This document shows positions 44,692-55,499 of a DNA stretch of 64,000 nt, in pieces. The position numbers and the translations under genes were made by a program. The stretch comes from Notholithocarpus densiflorus (lineage: Eukaryota > Streptophyta > Magnoliopsida > Fagales > Fagaceae): positions 1,302,001 through 1,366,000 of the forward strand of contig JARYZH020000095.1 in NCBI GenBank assembly GCA_030021035.2, read 5' to 3'. How positions within the stretch are numbered: the first letter of the stretch is position 1; each line of letters opens with the position of its first letter. The notes beneath the pieces are model-generated. The model was given only the letters and a program-made list of their open reading frames with translations, ran no database searches and was not told the DNA's origin.

Positions 44692-44939
44692 AGTGAATTT
44701 ATCATTTTGAAGGCCCAAACAATTAATGAAGTATTACATAATTTATATATATTATAAAAAACAATTGTGGAGGGGCCATGTCCCCTTGATCTATTAATAG
44801 TTACGTCCCAGCCATTAAGAACTTGCAAATGTAGGCAACATGACCCACTACCAAAATCAATAGTAAGATCACGATGTCTTCTAAAGCACAAGATTGGAAG
44901 TTAAAATACCATTTAGACCTCGATCTGACCTCTTATAAT

Positions 44940-45730
44940 AATTCATCCAAAAAATATATATACCTAAAATTTAAGAATTGAACTCTTTTCACGTATGAGA
45001 GCAATGATATGACAGAAGAAAGTAATTGCTTAAAACTACGTATTTTATTTAATATACCGATAGTTGGGGAAGGGGAATATTTGAACCCGATTATCAACAT
45101 TAAAGAGACTAGGATAGAAAGTGCCATTTTAATTGCCAAAGAGTTGAGTTTAAGCTACAAAGTTCTTGACAAGCTTGATATTAGATGACAATATACAAAA
45201 GCTTTCCGGAAATGCTAAGCGACATCTCCACATTTATTGCTAATATATTATTATATTTAACCAATCATCAAAAAAATTTAGTCTTGTCTTGCAAACGTTG
45301 CCACACATTCTGGAACGAAGAGGATTGTAGCCCTCCTATTCATTACCTGTAAAATGACACAAATTTTTGGGGTTAACGAAGAAGTCCTATTAGTACACCA
45401 TAAAGTTATTAGAGGTTACTCCATGCCGTTGGACCAAAAATGACAAAAGAAAAGACACCATAAAGTTTTTCATGTTCATGGCGCCATAAAGTTACCCATA
45501 ATTTTGTAACTTATTCTTTGTTTATGTCATTGAAATTAAAATAAAATCTTATTATTTATAACTTTTGACAATTCAAACTTTGCCTAGACCAAAAATAATT
45601 GGTGCTCTAGCTTGATAATAAAAACAATCATTATGATGGGATCATTATAGATTTAAATTTTATTGTATTTATAAAAAATAAAAAATAAAACAATTTGGTG
45701 TAGATCTAACTTATCTAATTTGAGTTAATC
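44940..45730 (-). repeat. Duplicated segment, copy 1 (3' end of the repeat-protein gene)
   Basis: Matches 50262-51140 in the same orientation over about 800 bp: the blocks 'gatagttggggaaggg', 'gttcttgaca.gcttgatattagatgacaa', 'ttgtagccctcctattcatt', 'caattcaaactttgcct' and others. It carries the terminal exon, 3' UTR and part of the last intron of the gene, so the duplication includes a gene end. Confidence 0.88.
45233..45238 (-). terminator. Poly(A) signal AATAAA of the repeat-protein gene
   Basis: AATAAA on the minus strand, about 100 nt after the proposed stop at 45336. The same hexamer is preserved in the duplicated copy at 50566-50571. Confidence 0.6.
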
Positions 45731-47955
45731 TATAATGACTATACATACATAGTGAATAAGACAACACGCATTTGGTCTAAAAAAAAAAAAAAAAAGACAA
45801 CTTGCATATTGTGGGGGTATTTTTTTTGCGCAAGGCATGCTTTGTGCAACGTCCTCGGCTTAATTTACGATCCCACATCGAAAGAATCTCCCTCCCCCTT
45901 CGGCCTTATAAGGCTTGCGTTGAAGGAGTAAGGGTACCACTAGTTATTAGACTACTTACACAATTTTAATTTATTCTACAGAAAAATAACATTTTATAAT
46001 TCTCATAACATCTTTTTAATCTCTATAAATTAACTTCAAATATCAAGGATTCAATTGTTTTTTAATTAATAAAAATTAATTTTTATCAAAATAATTGTAC
46101 AATACATCCTTGATGTGTTATTTTTTCACCATAATTTTCAGGTGTCAAATAAAAAAAAAATAAAAAAAAATCCTATAAAATGTTTCACGTGGAGGGGATA
46201 GGGGCAACAAAGTCTTCACAGTATTTTTAGAAAATGTATATTATATAGGAAAACAAACAGACATACTCGAAAGTGAAGTGGACACATCCAACGGAGGAGG
46301 TGGGGGCCGACGAAAGGTATGTGGTGGATCGTAGTCGGGGAACAAAATCTTCTCATTCTCTACAAATAAATTGAAATGTCATAAGAAATTCTCTTTGCCA
46401 AATTGTCAACTAAATTACAAATTAATTTCTATTCAACCATTTAGAACAATTTATGTAAAAAATAACTATTGTATAGAATAATTATCAAACATACTTAAAA
46501 GTGGAGTGGACACATCCAATGGTGGAGGAGGGGGCCAGCGAAAGGTATGTGGAGGGTCATAATCGGGGAACAAAATATTCTCATTATCTGTAAATAACAT
46601 GAATTGTTTTGAGAAAATGTTTCTGCCAAATCATTAACTAAATTAAAATGCATTCCAACTTGACTACTCACAACAATTTATGTAGAAAAAAGATAATATA
46701 TAGAAAAATCATCAAATGTACTTGAAAGTGAAGTGGACATGTCCAATGCAGGAGGAGGAGGTTGATTATGGTCATGTGGAGGGTCATAGTCGGGGAACAA
46801 AGTCTTCTCATTATTTGTAAGTAACATGAAACGTCGTGAGAGTTTTCCTTATCCAGTTTATTAACTAAATTAAAATTAATTTTCAATTCATCTTTTTACA
46901 AAAGTTTATGTAGAAAATGTATATTAAAGGAAAACTAACAAACATACTCGAAATTGAACTAGACACATCCAACGGAGGAGGAGGGGGCTGACGAAAGGTA
47001 TGTGGTGGATCGTAGTCAGGGAACAAAGTCTTCTCATTCTCTGCAAATAAATTGAAATGTCAAGAGAAATTCTCTTTGCCAAACTGTCAACTAAATTACA
47101 AATTAATTTCTATTCAACTATTCATAACAATTTATGTCGAAAATGGCTATTGTATAGAAAAATTAGCAAACATACTTAAAAGTGAAGTAGACACATCCAA
47201 TGGTGGAGGAGGGGGCCAGCGAAAGGTATGTGGAGGGTCATAGTCGGGGAACAAAGTATTCTCATTATCTGTAAGAAACATGAATTGTCTTGAGAGAATG
47301 CCTTTGCCAAATCATTAACTAAATTAAAATGCATTCCAACTTGTCTACCCGCAACAATTTATGTAGAAAAGAGATAATATATAGAAAAAATCATCAAATG
47401 TGTACTTGAAAGTGAAGTGGACACGTCCAATGAAGGAGGAGGAGGCTGATTATGATTATGTGGAAGGTCATAGTCAGGGAACAAAGTCTTCTCATTATTT
47501 GTAAGTAACATGAAACGTAGTGAGAAATTTGCTTTGCTAATTTATTAACTAAATTAAAATTAATTTTCAATTCATCTATTTAGAAAAGTTTATGTAGAAA
47601 ATGTATATTATATAGAAAAATTAACAAACATACTCGAAAGTGAAGTAGACACATCCAATGGAGGAGGAGGGGGTTGATTATGATTATGTGGTGGATCGTA
47701 GTCGGGGAACAAAGTCTTCTCATTCTCTGCAAATAAAATGAAATATCATGAGAAATTCTCTTTGCCAAATTGTCAAATAAATTAAAAATTAAAAAAATTA
47801 AAAATCTCATGATTCTTTTCTATATTATGGAGAAACGAAAGTATGTTCAACATTGTTATGAATGTAGAATACATACCCAATGGGAATTGGCGAGCGAAGC
47901 ACAGTGTGGTAAAGCTAAGCAAGAGGAAGAAACACAATCGCTCTTGAAAATCCAT
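45336..47955 (-). CDS. Secreted proline-rich tandem-repeat protein, 9-exon gene model
   Basis: Exon 1 (47955-47877) encodes MDFQERLCFF then LLLSFTTLCFA-RQ, a clear signal peptide, and ends in phase 1 before GTATGT. Seven 93-nt phase 1-1 exons follow: 47726-47634, 47498-47406, 47268-47176, 47040-46948, 46814-46722, 46587-46495 and 46359-46267. Each encodes a 31-residue repeat with the core LFPDYDPPH and a PPPPPLDVSTSLS tail. A tiny last exon (45346-45336) gives Ser-Asn-Glu and TAG. All parts join in one frame: 246 aa with seven repeats, 184 aa with five. Donors are GTATGT or GTACA. Two exons (47498-47406, 46814-46722) have lost the AG acceptor and may be skipped without frame loss. No known family recognised. 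The terminal exon is the least certain part. Confidence 0.75.
45800..45950. repeat. Possible LTR or retroelement remnant in the last intron
   Basis: The phrase GATCCCACATCGAAAGAATC, with 'ggccttataaggcttgcg', is of a kind common in plant gypsy LTRs. It is absent from the duplicated copy, so it inserted after the duplication or was lost there. Boundaries not seen. Confidence 0.35.
46140..47770 (-). repeat. Tandem exon-intron array, ~228-bp units in an A-B-C higher order
   Basis: Unit starts are spaced 226-230 bp. By exon and intron sequence the units from left to right are A, B, C, A, B, C, A: A has CAGAGAATGAG, B has CAGATAATGAG, C has CAAATAATGAG at the 5' exon edge. The higher-order period is about 683 bp. 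A decayed, shortened C-like unit lies at 46170-46225. Both exons and introns are similar between units, so the array grew recently by duplication of whole exon-intron blocks. Confidence 0.93.
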
Positions 47956-48030
47956 CCCTCTCTTTCACTATCTCACTTTCTTACAAAAAGCCTGAAGCTA
48001 GTACGTGAAAACCTTGTAATGACAGCCCGT

Positions 48031-48039
48031 ATTTATATA
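48031..48039 (-). promoter_or_regulatory. TATA box of the repeat-protein gene
   Basis: TATATAAAT within CCTATATAAATACGGGC on the minus strand, about 80 nt upstream of the ATG at 47955. The expected transcription start is therefore near 48005 and the 5' UTR near 50 nt. Confidence 0.65.
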
Positions 48040-48042
48040 GGA

Positions 48043-48684
48043 AAAATGATGTCTATTGACTATTGTCTTGACAACTGGTCTACCATGATTACCGGCTGAA
48101 TAGTTTCTATCCTAAAACCTACTACACATAATAAGCATTTAGCAAATTGACAAAAATGCTTGACACCTGGAACATTTGTGTCAAGAAAATAATTGCTTGA
48201 AATTATCTCCTTAAATGTTAAGATGCTTATAAATTGTTATATGCAATAAATAAGAGAGAGACAAAAATTCTAGTATTAATTAGATGAGATGAGTTGGAAA
48301 GCAATAAATACTACCTTTTTTTTTTCTACCATTAGATATGTGAGAAATCAGTGGTTTAAAATAGGTGTAATTCTTTTAAAGTTATACTAAGTGTAATTTG
48401 AACTCATATCATACATATATATATATATATAGTTGGGTTCAAGTTACACTAGGTGTAGCTCTAAGTAATGTTACATCTCTCAATATTTTTTAAGTGAATG
48501 CGAATTTTAACAAATCAACCGTTGGATTACGCTGTCTTTGTATGTTCTCCATATTTGCAAAATTTCAAGGTGATCAAAGATCAATAGCCATGTTATCAAT
48601 CATTTGTTTAAATTCAAGCTTTTGTAGTTTAAAATATTGCATAAAATATGAGTTTATGGATCGAATAGTAAATAAGTTACACCT
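48043..48684. other. Upstream region of the repeat-protein gene with a probable MITE
   Basis: No coding content. The part at 48435-48690 ('gttgggttcaagttacacta', 'caaccgttggatta', ending 'aagttacacctttttt') looks like a plant MITE, with similar but imperfect ends. Target duplication not resolved. Confidence 0.45.
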
Positions 48685-49822
48685 TTTTTAGATTGTAGAT
48701 TTCTAAAAAATCTAATGGTTAGGAAATCACTATAATCAATGTCATCTTTAAAATTAATTGCTAATTAAGAGAATATATATTATATTATTTTCTACTTTCT
48801 TTCTCTCTCCCAATTAATTCTTACCTAACCTTGCACAAATGCCTATTCTCAATGTTCTTGAGTTGCAGATTTTCTTTCTTATGAACTTCTATTCTTATCT
48901 GGTATTACTTGAAGTTTAGATAATCCTAATCTAAGAATATCCATGTATTGGCTCCTTAAAAGTTATTTATTTATTTTTTATATTTTTATGGTTGGTGGCT
49001 CCTTAAACGTTGAGAGAGAGAGATTTAATATGGTAAGAACTCCTACTCTCCTGGCATTATTGTTGTCTTGTCATATGGTAGGGATTAGAATTTGAAATAC
49101 AAACAAATTCTATTCACTACAGATCAAATTTTGATAGTTCAATCTTATTATAATCTTTACAATTTGATAATTTTATTTTATCTCTAAGGATCATATTTGG
49201 TTTCATTTGTTTTTTTCCTTATAAAAACAATATCTAAGAGGCTAAGATCATTTAACAGTAACTCTTCCTCACTAAAATAAATATCTCCCTTATTAAGAGC
49301 ATCCACCTGCTGTTGATTTTCACATTCCACCACAAGATTTGTGAATCCAAAATAAAGAAATCTAATTTAGACCCAAATAATCATTTGCTGAACGGCCTCA
49401 CATATCAAATAATCAATATGTAAATACCAGATAAGAATAAGTCCATGAGAAATAAAATCTGCAACTCAAGAACGTTGAGAATAGGCTTTTATGCAAGGTT
49501 AAGGCTGAATTAATTAGGGGAGAGAAAGAAAGTAGAAAAGAAAATAATATAATATTCTCTCAAATTAAATTTTTTTTTTATTAAACAGTAATCTATATCT
49601 ATATATAAATAATAATAAATGAAGCTGAGAGAAACTCAAATTAAAATTCCAAATTAGAATTCCAATTTTGTGCCATGTGTCTTAAATTATTTATTTTTAA
49701 AGAGTTTTATTTCTTAATTTTAAAATCAAATATGGGACCATATCATAAATATTCATCCAAGTGAGTTATTAAGTGCAAAACCCAAAAAGTCTAGAATAAA
49801 TTAATCATAAAAAAAGCATCAA

Positions 49823-49875
<53 letters not shown>

Positions 49876-50240
49876 CATGGACAATTTACATTTTATACCT
49901 AATAATATCCTTAAAATTTTTTTTAAAGAGTTAACAAAATATAAAAATGCCTATCAATAGTATTTAAATTATATATATATATATAAATTATATTATGCAT
50001 CTTATTGTATATTTTTAAGTGTATCCATGCATATGCATGGGGTTATAAATTAGTACTTATTAGAACACACACGAAAATAGCAATACTAGTATTTTAAACT
50101 GGGTTTATAATACTAGTGTTTTAATTAGGTTAGCTAATATGAACAACAATTAATTTTAAAGATAACATTGATTACAAATATTTTCTAACCATTAGATTTC
50201 TTAGAAATCTACGCTCTAAAAAATGTGTAATTTTTGTAGA
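48685..50240. repeat. Large inverted repeat interrupted by a Helitron-like element
   Basis: The left arm 48685-48915 reappears inverted in two pieces. 49425-49565 matches 48770-48915 (including 'gttcttgagttgcagatttt'), and 50140-50240 matches 48685-48770 (including 'agatttctaaaaaatctaatggttag'). The spacer 48916-49424 has no coding content. The right arm is split by 49566-50139, which contains the Helitron-like insertion. Confidence 0.8.
49592..50053 (+). mobile_element. Helitron-like non-autonomous element
   Basis: Begins TCTATATCTATATATAAAT, as many plant Helitrons do, with 'ttgtgccatgtgtct' near the 5' side. It ends with the hairpin CCATGCATATGCATGG followed by GGTTATAAATTAG, close to the CTAG-type Helitron end. 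It sits between A and T with no target duplication. A long (ATA)n run lies at 49826-49871. The last bases (TTAG for CTAG) are changed, so confidence is moderate. Confidence 0.6.
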
Positions 50241-50261
50241 GTTATATATATATATATATAT

Positions 50262-51140
50262 ATATTTATATTTATACTATGCCTAAAATTTATGATTTGA
50301 ATTCTTTTCACATTTGAGAGCAATGATCTGATAGAAAGAAAATAATTGCTTGAAATTATATATTTTATTTAATTAATAGATCGATAGTTGGGGAAGGGGG
50401 ATATTTGAACCCTGATTACCAACCTCAAAGACGTCAAGATAGGAAGTGCCATTTTAAATTTTTAATTGCCAATCAGTTGAGTTTGAGCTACAAAGTTCTT
50501 GACATGCTTGATATTAGATGACAAGATACAAAAGTTTTCTGAAAATGGTAAACTACATTTCCACATTTATTGTTAATACATTATATTTAATCAACGCGAT
50601 CGTCTTGACATGCTTGATATTAGAGTCTGCCTTTGCAACTTTGCCACCCTTTCTGGAATGAAGAGGGTTGTAGCCCTCCTATTCATTCGCTGCAAAATGA
50701 CACAAATTTTTGTGGTTAATGAAGATGTCTTATTATTAGTACACTACGTGACAGAAATAAGTAAATAATTCCTGAAAATTTTTCCAATAAGAAACTTTTT
50801 TTTTGAGAATTTTTCCAATAAGAAACTATTATTACTTATTAGAGGTTATTTTATTCCATGTCATTCGACCAAAAAAGATAAAATAAAAAGACACCATAAA
50901 GTTTTCATGTTCATGATGCCATAAAGTAATTACCCGTAATTTTATAACTTATACGTTGTTATGTCATTGAAATTCAAATAAAATCTAATTATTTATAAAT
51001 TTTGACAATTCAAACTTTGCCTACACTAAAAATAGTTGGTATCGTAGCTTGATAATAAGAACAATGATTATGAAGAGGATGTTATAGATTTAAAATCTAC
51101 TGTATTTATATAATAAATAAAACAATATGGCATAGTTCTT
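50262..51140 (-). pseudogene. Second, truncated copy of the repeat-protein gene 3' end
   Basis: Duplicate of 44940-45730. It keeps the acceptor TTTTGCAG, the short terminal exon reading Thr-Asn-Glu-TAG (50689-50679) and an AATAAA at 50566-50571. The upstream intron continues to about 51140, after which gypsy-B sequence begins. So the 5' exons of this paralogue are lost or displaced to the right of the transposon block. Confidence 0.65.
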
Positions 51141-51644
51141 TTTTTTTTTTTTTTTTTTCTTTTTTGAGAAAAATATGGTGGTTCTGTTTAACACTTAGAA
51201 AAATAACTTAAGATATCAATTTACCCAAGGTATGTGGTCTGAGGAGCCAGGCATGACCAATGTTCTGTTTGATACTTAGAAAGATGTCTGAAAATATCAA
51301 TTTACCCAAGGTATATGGTCCGAAGAGCCAGGTATGACCAAGGTTCTGTTTGGTATTTAGAAAAATGATATGAAATATCAATTTACCTAAGGTATGTGGT
51401 CCGAGGAGCCAGACATGACTAAGGTTCTGTTTGATATTCACATAAATAATAGGAAGTATAACGCAAAAGGTAATAAACGAAAATATGGCAAAGAAAACTT
51501 TCATTAATAATAATACCTTCTCAGGTTGTTTATATTCCAGGGGCGTGGTACAACATTTTCATCTAGATCTTCAAGATAATATGCACCTATTCTAGCCACT
51601 GAGGTGATGTGATATGACCTTTCCCAGTTGGGCCCTAACTTTCC

Positions 51645-53057
51645 CTATGTTGGGTTTTTGTCAGTACCCAAAACCTTTCTTAATACCAAGTCCCCAAGCA
51701 TTAATGGCCTTAGCTTCACGTTGGCATCATACCTTTGCTTGAGCTTGTGTTGATAATACGCCAATTGGACCATGGCCTTTTCTCTTCGCTCTTCAATTAA
51801 GTCTAAGCTCTTCCCTAACAGCTCATCATTGTTGCTCAAAATGAAAGAACTTGTTCTCAGTGTTGGGAATCCAGTCTCTAGAGGAATAACAGCCTCGGCT
51901 CCATAAGTCATTGAAAATGGTGTCTCTCTTGTTGATCTACGAGGGGTGGTCCGATATGTCCAAAGGACGTGTGACAGTTCTTCCACCCATTTTCCCTTCG
52001 CATCATCCAACCTCTTCTTGAGTCCACTCACTATGACCTTATTAACAGTCTCAGCTTGTCCATTCCCCTGTGGATAAGCCGAAGTGGAATATCTATTCGT
52101 AATTCCCAGGTCGCAACAGTACCTCCTGAAAGTTTTGCTATCAAACTGAAGACCATTATCAGAGATGAGGGTGTGGGGGATCCCAAACCGAGTGACAATA
52201 TTTCTCCAAACAAATCTTTTGGCATCCACGTCCCTGATATTTGCCAATGGTTCAGCTTCAACCCATTTGGTGAAGTAATCCATGCCGACTAGCAACCATC
52301 TCTTATTCCCTTCTTTCTTAGGGAAAGGTCTAACAATATCCAAGCCCCATTGAGCAAATGACCAAGGGCTAGATAGAGGATTAAGGACTTCCCCTAGTTG
52401 ATGAATGTTTGGGGCAAATCTTTGGCACTGATCACACTTCTTCACATATTCTTGTGCTTCCTTTTGCATGTTCAACCTCAAATATCCCTGTGTAAGGGCT
52501 CTGTGAGACAAGGATTTTCCTTCTGTGTGGCTTCCACAAATCCCTTCATGTAACTCCTTCAAAAGTAGCTCTGATGCCTCAGGGTGTATGCATAGTAAAT
52601 ATGGCCCCGAAAAAGAGCGCTTGTATAACTTTTGGTCCTCGGACAGCTAAAACTGAGGAGCCTTTCTTCGTACCTTGTTAGCCTCGGACTTCTCCTTGAT
52701 TAAGATATCCTCCTTAAGGAAAAGCACAATAGAATCCATCTAGCTAGGTCCCACTCTAACTTGATGAATATAGACCACCTCCTTCTTCATCTCAGTAGGT
52801 TTACTCAAGTCTTCAACAAGGATAACCGGAGGTAAGCCCTATGCCGAGAAGGTTGCAAGAGTGGCCAGAGAATCAGTATGGGTGTTTCCACTTCTAGGGA
52901 TATGCTGTAAGTTGAAAGACTCAAACCCTGACTGTAAACACTTAACCTGATTTAAATATTCTCGCATTCTCATATCCCTGGCCTCTAACTCTCCTTTCAC
53001 CTAGCCCACAACTAATCTTGAATCCAAAAATATCTCCACTGCTTTTCCTCCCAATTT
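51645..53057 (-). pseudogene. Integrase of gypsy-B
   Basis: A 305-residue frame (52562-51645) contains the zinc-binding part (KKCDQCQRF) and the rve core: WGLDIVRPFPKKEG (Asp), FTKWVEAEPL, LISDNGLQFDS (Asp), SAYPQGNGQAETVNK (Glu). After the core comes the usual LWTYRTTPRRSTRETPFSMTYG block and a C-terminal KLRPLMLGDLVLRK. All catalytic residues are present. The linker between RNase H and integrase (52563-53057) has stops, so the polyprotein is broken. Confidence 0.9.
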
Positions 53058-53891
53058 CTAAATCATGGTCATCCCTACCAGCAGGGCCTCATATTCAGCC
53101 TCATTGTTTGTGGCCGAGAAGCCCAATCTCAAGGATTTCTCAATAGTGATCTTCTCAGGAGATATCAGAACTAGCCCCATTCCAGATCCTCTTTGATTCG
53201 CCACACCATCAACGTATACCTTCCAGTATAATGGCTCTTTTAAGGAGACCACGCCAACTGATTTTCCATCCATGTTCTACTTTTCAACTTTCTCTTTTAA
53301 TGGGGATTCAGCAAACTCGGCCACCAGATCAGCGAGGACCTGACCCTTGATAAAGGTGCGAGGTATGTACTTGATATCAAAAGCCCCTAGGATCGTACCC
53401 CACTTGGCAATCCTCCTTGTGTAATCAGCACTCCATAGTAGAGATCTAAGCTGAAGTTGAGTTAGGATAACAACTGTGTGTGATTGGAAGTAGTGGGGGA
53501 GCTTACGCGTAGTATACACCACTGCCAAAATGGCATTTTCCAGTGGTAGGTAACGGACCTCGGCCTCATGTAGTAACTTGCTCACATAATAAATTGGCCT
53601 CTGTACACCACTATCAACCCATACAAGCACCAGGCTCACCGCATGGGAAGCCACATCAATGTAAGCAAACAAAACCTCATCCACCTCGGGTCTGGACATA
53701 ATGGGTGGCCGAGATAGGTATTCTTTCAACTACTGGAAGGCCAGGACACACTCCTTGGTCCATTCAAATCCCTTCCACTTGTTCAACAACTGGAAGAAAG
53801 GCCTACACCTGTATGCTGAGTGAGAAATGAATCGGTTTAGAGAAGCAGTCATCCATGTCAACTTCTGGACCTCTTTGGGATTCTGAGGTGG
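53058..53891 (-). pseudogene. RNase H domains of gypsy-B
   Basis: Two blocks. The RT-linked one (53729-53277) has LFAYIDVASHAVSLVL, QRPIYYVSKLLHEAE and FDIKYIPRTFIKGQVLADLV. The type-1 one (53273-53058) has YWKVYVDGVANQRGSG and ATNNEAEYEALLVGM, with the first Asp and the Glu of the active site. A stop at 53274-53276 separates them, and a further stop and frame change precede the first block. Confidence 0.85.
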
Positions 53892-54800
53892 CTATAAATT
53901 ATTAGTTGCTTTAATTTGGTCAGGGTTGACTTTAATTCCGCGGTGAGTAACCATGTACCCCAAGAACTTCCCTGATCCGACACCAAAAGAGCACTTAGAA
54001 GCATTAAGTCGCAGCTTGTGTCTCCTCAAGATCTCAAAGATATTTCCAAGATCGTTAATATGCTCGGATTCCAACTTACTCTTAACCACCATGTCGTCTA
54101 TATAAATCTCAATGTTTTTTCCTAGCTGTGGCTCAAACATCCTGGTCATCATCCTCTGATAAGTAGACCCTGCATTCTTTAAACCAAAGGGCATCACCTT
54201 GTAGTGGTAATTCCCAATAGGAGTAACAAAAACTGTCTTCTCTTGATCATCCAAAGCCAAAGGTATCTGGTGGTACCCTTGAAAGGCGTCCAGAAAGCTC
54301 ATTCGAGGATGGCCTACAGTGACATCTACCAATTGATCTATTCGAGGCATAGGGAAAGGATCCTTGGGGCAAGCTTTATTCAGATCTGTGAAATCTACAC
54401 ATACCCGCCATTTCCCATTCTTCTTTTTCACTACCACCATATTGGCCAACCACTCAGGATAGAAGACTTCCTTAATAGCCCCAGCTTGCTTAAGCTTGTT
54501 CACTTCCTCATTAACAGCATTAGAATACTTTTTAGATGAGCACCGAGGTGGTTGCTTCTTAGGGAGGATAGCCAGGTTGACATTTAGATGATGGCAAATG
54601 AAGTCTGAATCCACCCCAAGAGTTTCATAAGCATTCAATGCGAACACATCAATATTTCTATTCAAAAACATGATCAGCTCCTCCTTCTCCCGAGGAGGCA
54701 GCTGAGCTCCGACTTGATAAAACTTCTCCGGATCACCATCTATAACAATTTCTTCCAGCTTCTCGCACTTTGCCCCTTCCGACACCACGTCCATAGACAA
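53892..54800 (-). pseudogene. Reverse transcriptase of gypsy-B
   Basis: 302-residue frame with all RT landmarks: WLANMVVVKKKNGKWRVCVDF, LNKACPKDPFPMPRIDQLVD, SFLDAFQGYHQIPL (first Asp), HYKVMPFGLKNAGSTYQRMM, Y-I-D-D-M (catalytic pair), LRLNASKCSFGVGSGKFLGYMV. The polymerase domain itself has no stop. It is joined to protease by a single stop region at about 54801-54818. Confidence 0.92.
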
Positions 54801-54818
54801 GACCGGGATCTTTGACTG

Positions 54819-55499
54819 CTATGAGCCCCTCTCAATGAAGGCCGAGGACTCAACCCCAAGCTGATGCATAATTGCAGCTACCAAGCACTGCCTAGCCATA
54901 GAATGGCTCCCAACTAGCTCCTCAATTTTGTCCCCGGACGGATACTTAACTTTCAAATGCAAGGTGGAAGAAACGGCTCCCAAGGCATGGAGCCAGGGCC
55001 TTGCCACAATGGCGGTGTAGGGGGAATAAGCATCCACTACAATGAAGTCCATCTCCACCATTTCGGACCCCGCCTGTATCCGTAATCTAATCTAGCCCCT
55101 TGGAATTACAACTTTCCCATCAAAGCTTACCAAGGGTGAATCATAAGGTGCCAAGTCCTCAGGTTTCAACCTCAGCCCCTCATATAGATCAGGATACATG
55201 ATCTTTGCACCACTGCCCTGGTCTACCAACACCCTCTTCACATCATACCCTTCTATCCTGAGGGTGACCACTAAAGCATCATCATGTGGCTGTATGGTTT
55301 CGACTTTGTCCTCATCTGAAAAACTCATCGCCTGTCGGATCTCCACTCTAGCCCTCTTCGGCTCAGAATTGCAGTTCTCAGTGGGTGGCCGAGCTACAGA
55401 CATCAACCTGGAGGGATGAGAACTAGTCCTCCCAGGAGCAGCAAAGATGACATTATTTATGCCCAAAGGGGGCCTTGAAGAAGCATTCCCCTAAGCCCC
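54819..55499 (-). pseudogene. Protease region of gypsy-B
   Basis: Contains EIRQAMSFSDEDKVETIQPH, typical just before plant gypsy proteases. YDVKRVLVDQGSGAKIMY follows, where D-Q-G-S-G replaces the classic D-T/S-G-A/S, and MEMDFIVVDAYSPYTAIVARPWL-type sequence (seen as VEMDFIVVDAYSPY and GRPWL-like ARPWLHALGAV) ends the domain. A stop at about 55089 splits it. D-Q-G-S-S/G is common in this gypsy group, so the change may be native rather than damage. Confidence 0.8.

Noticed and set aside
46668..47810. ORFs of 60-76 residues over the exon array (minus strand)
   Set aside because: They run through intron sequence in other frames; the splice-based model with equal 93-nt exons explains the region better.
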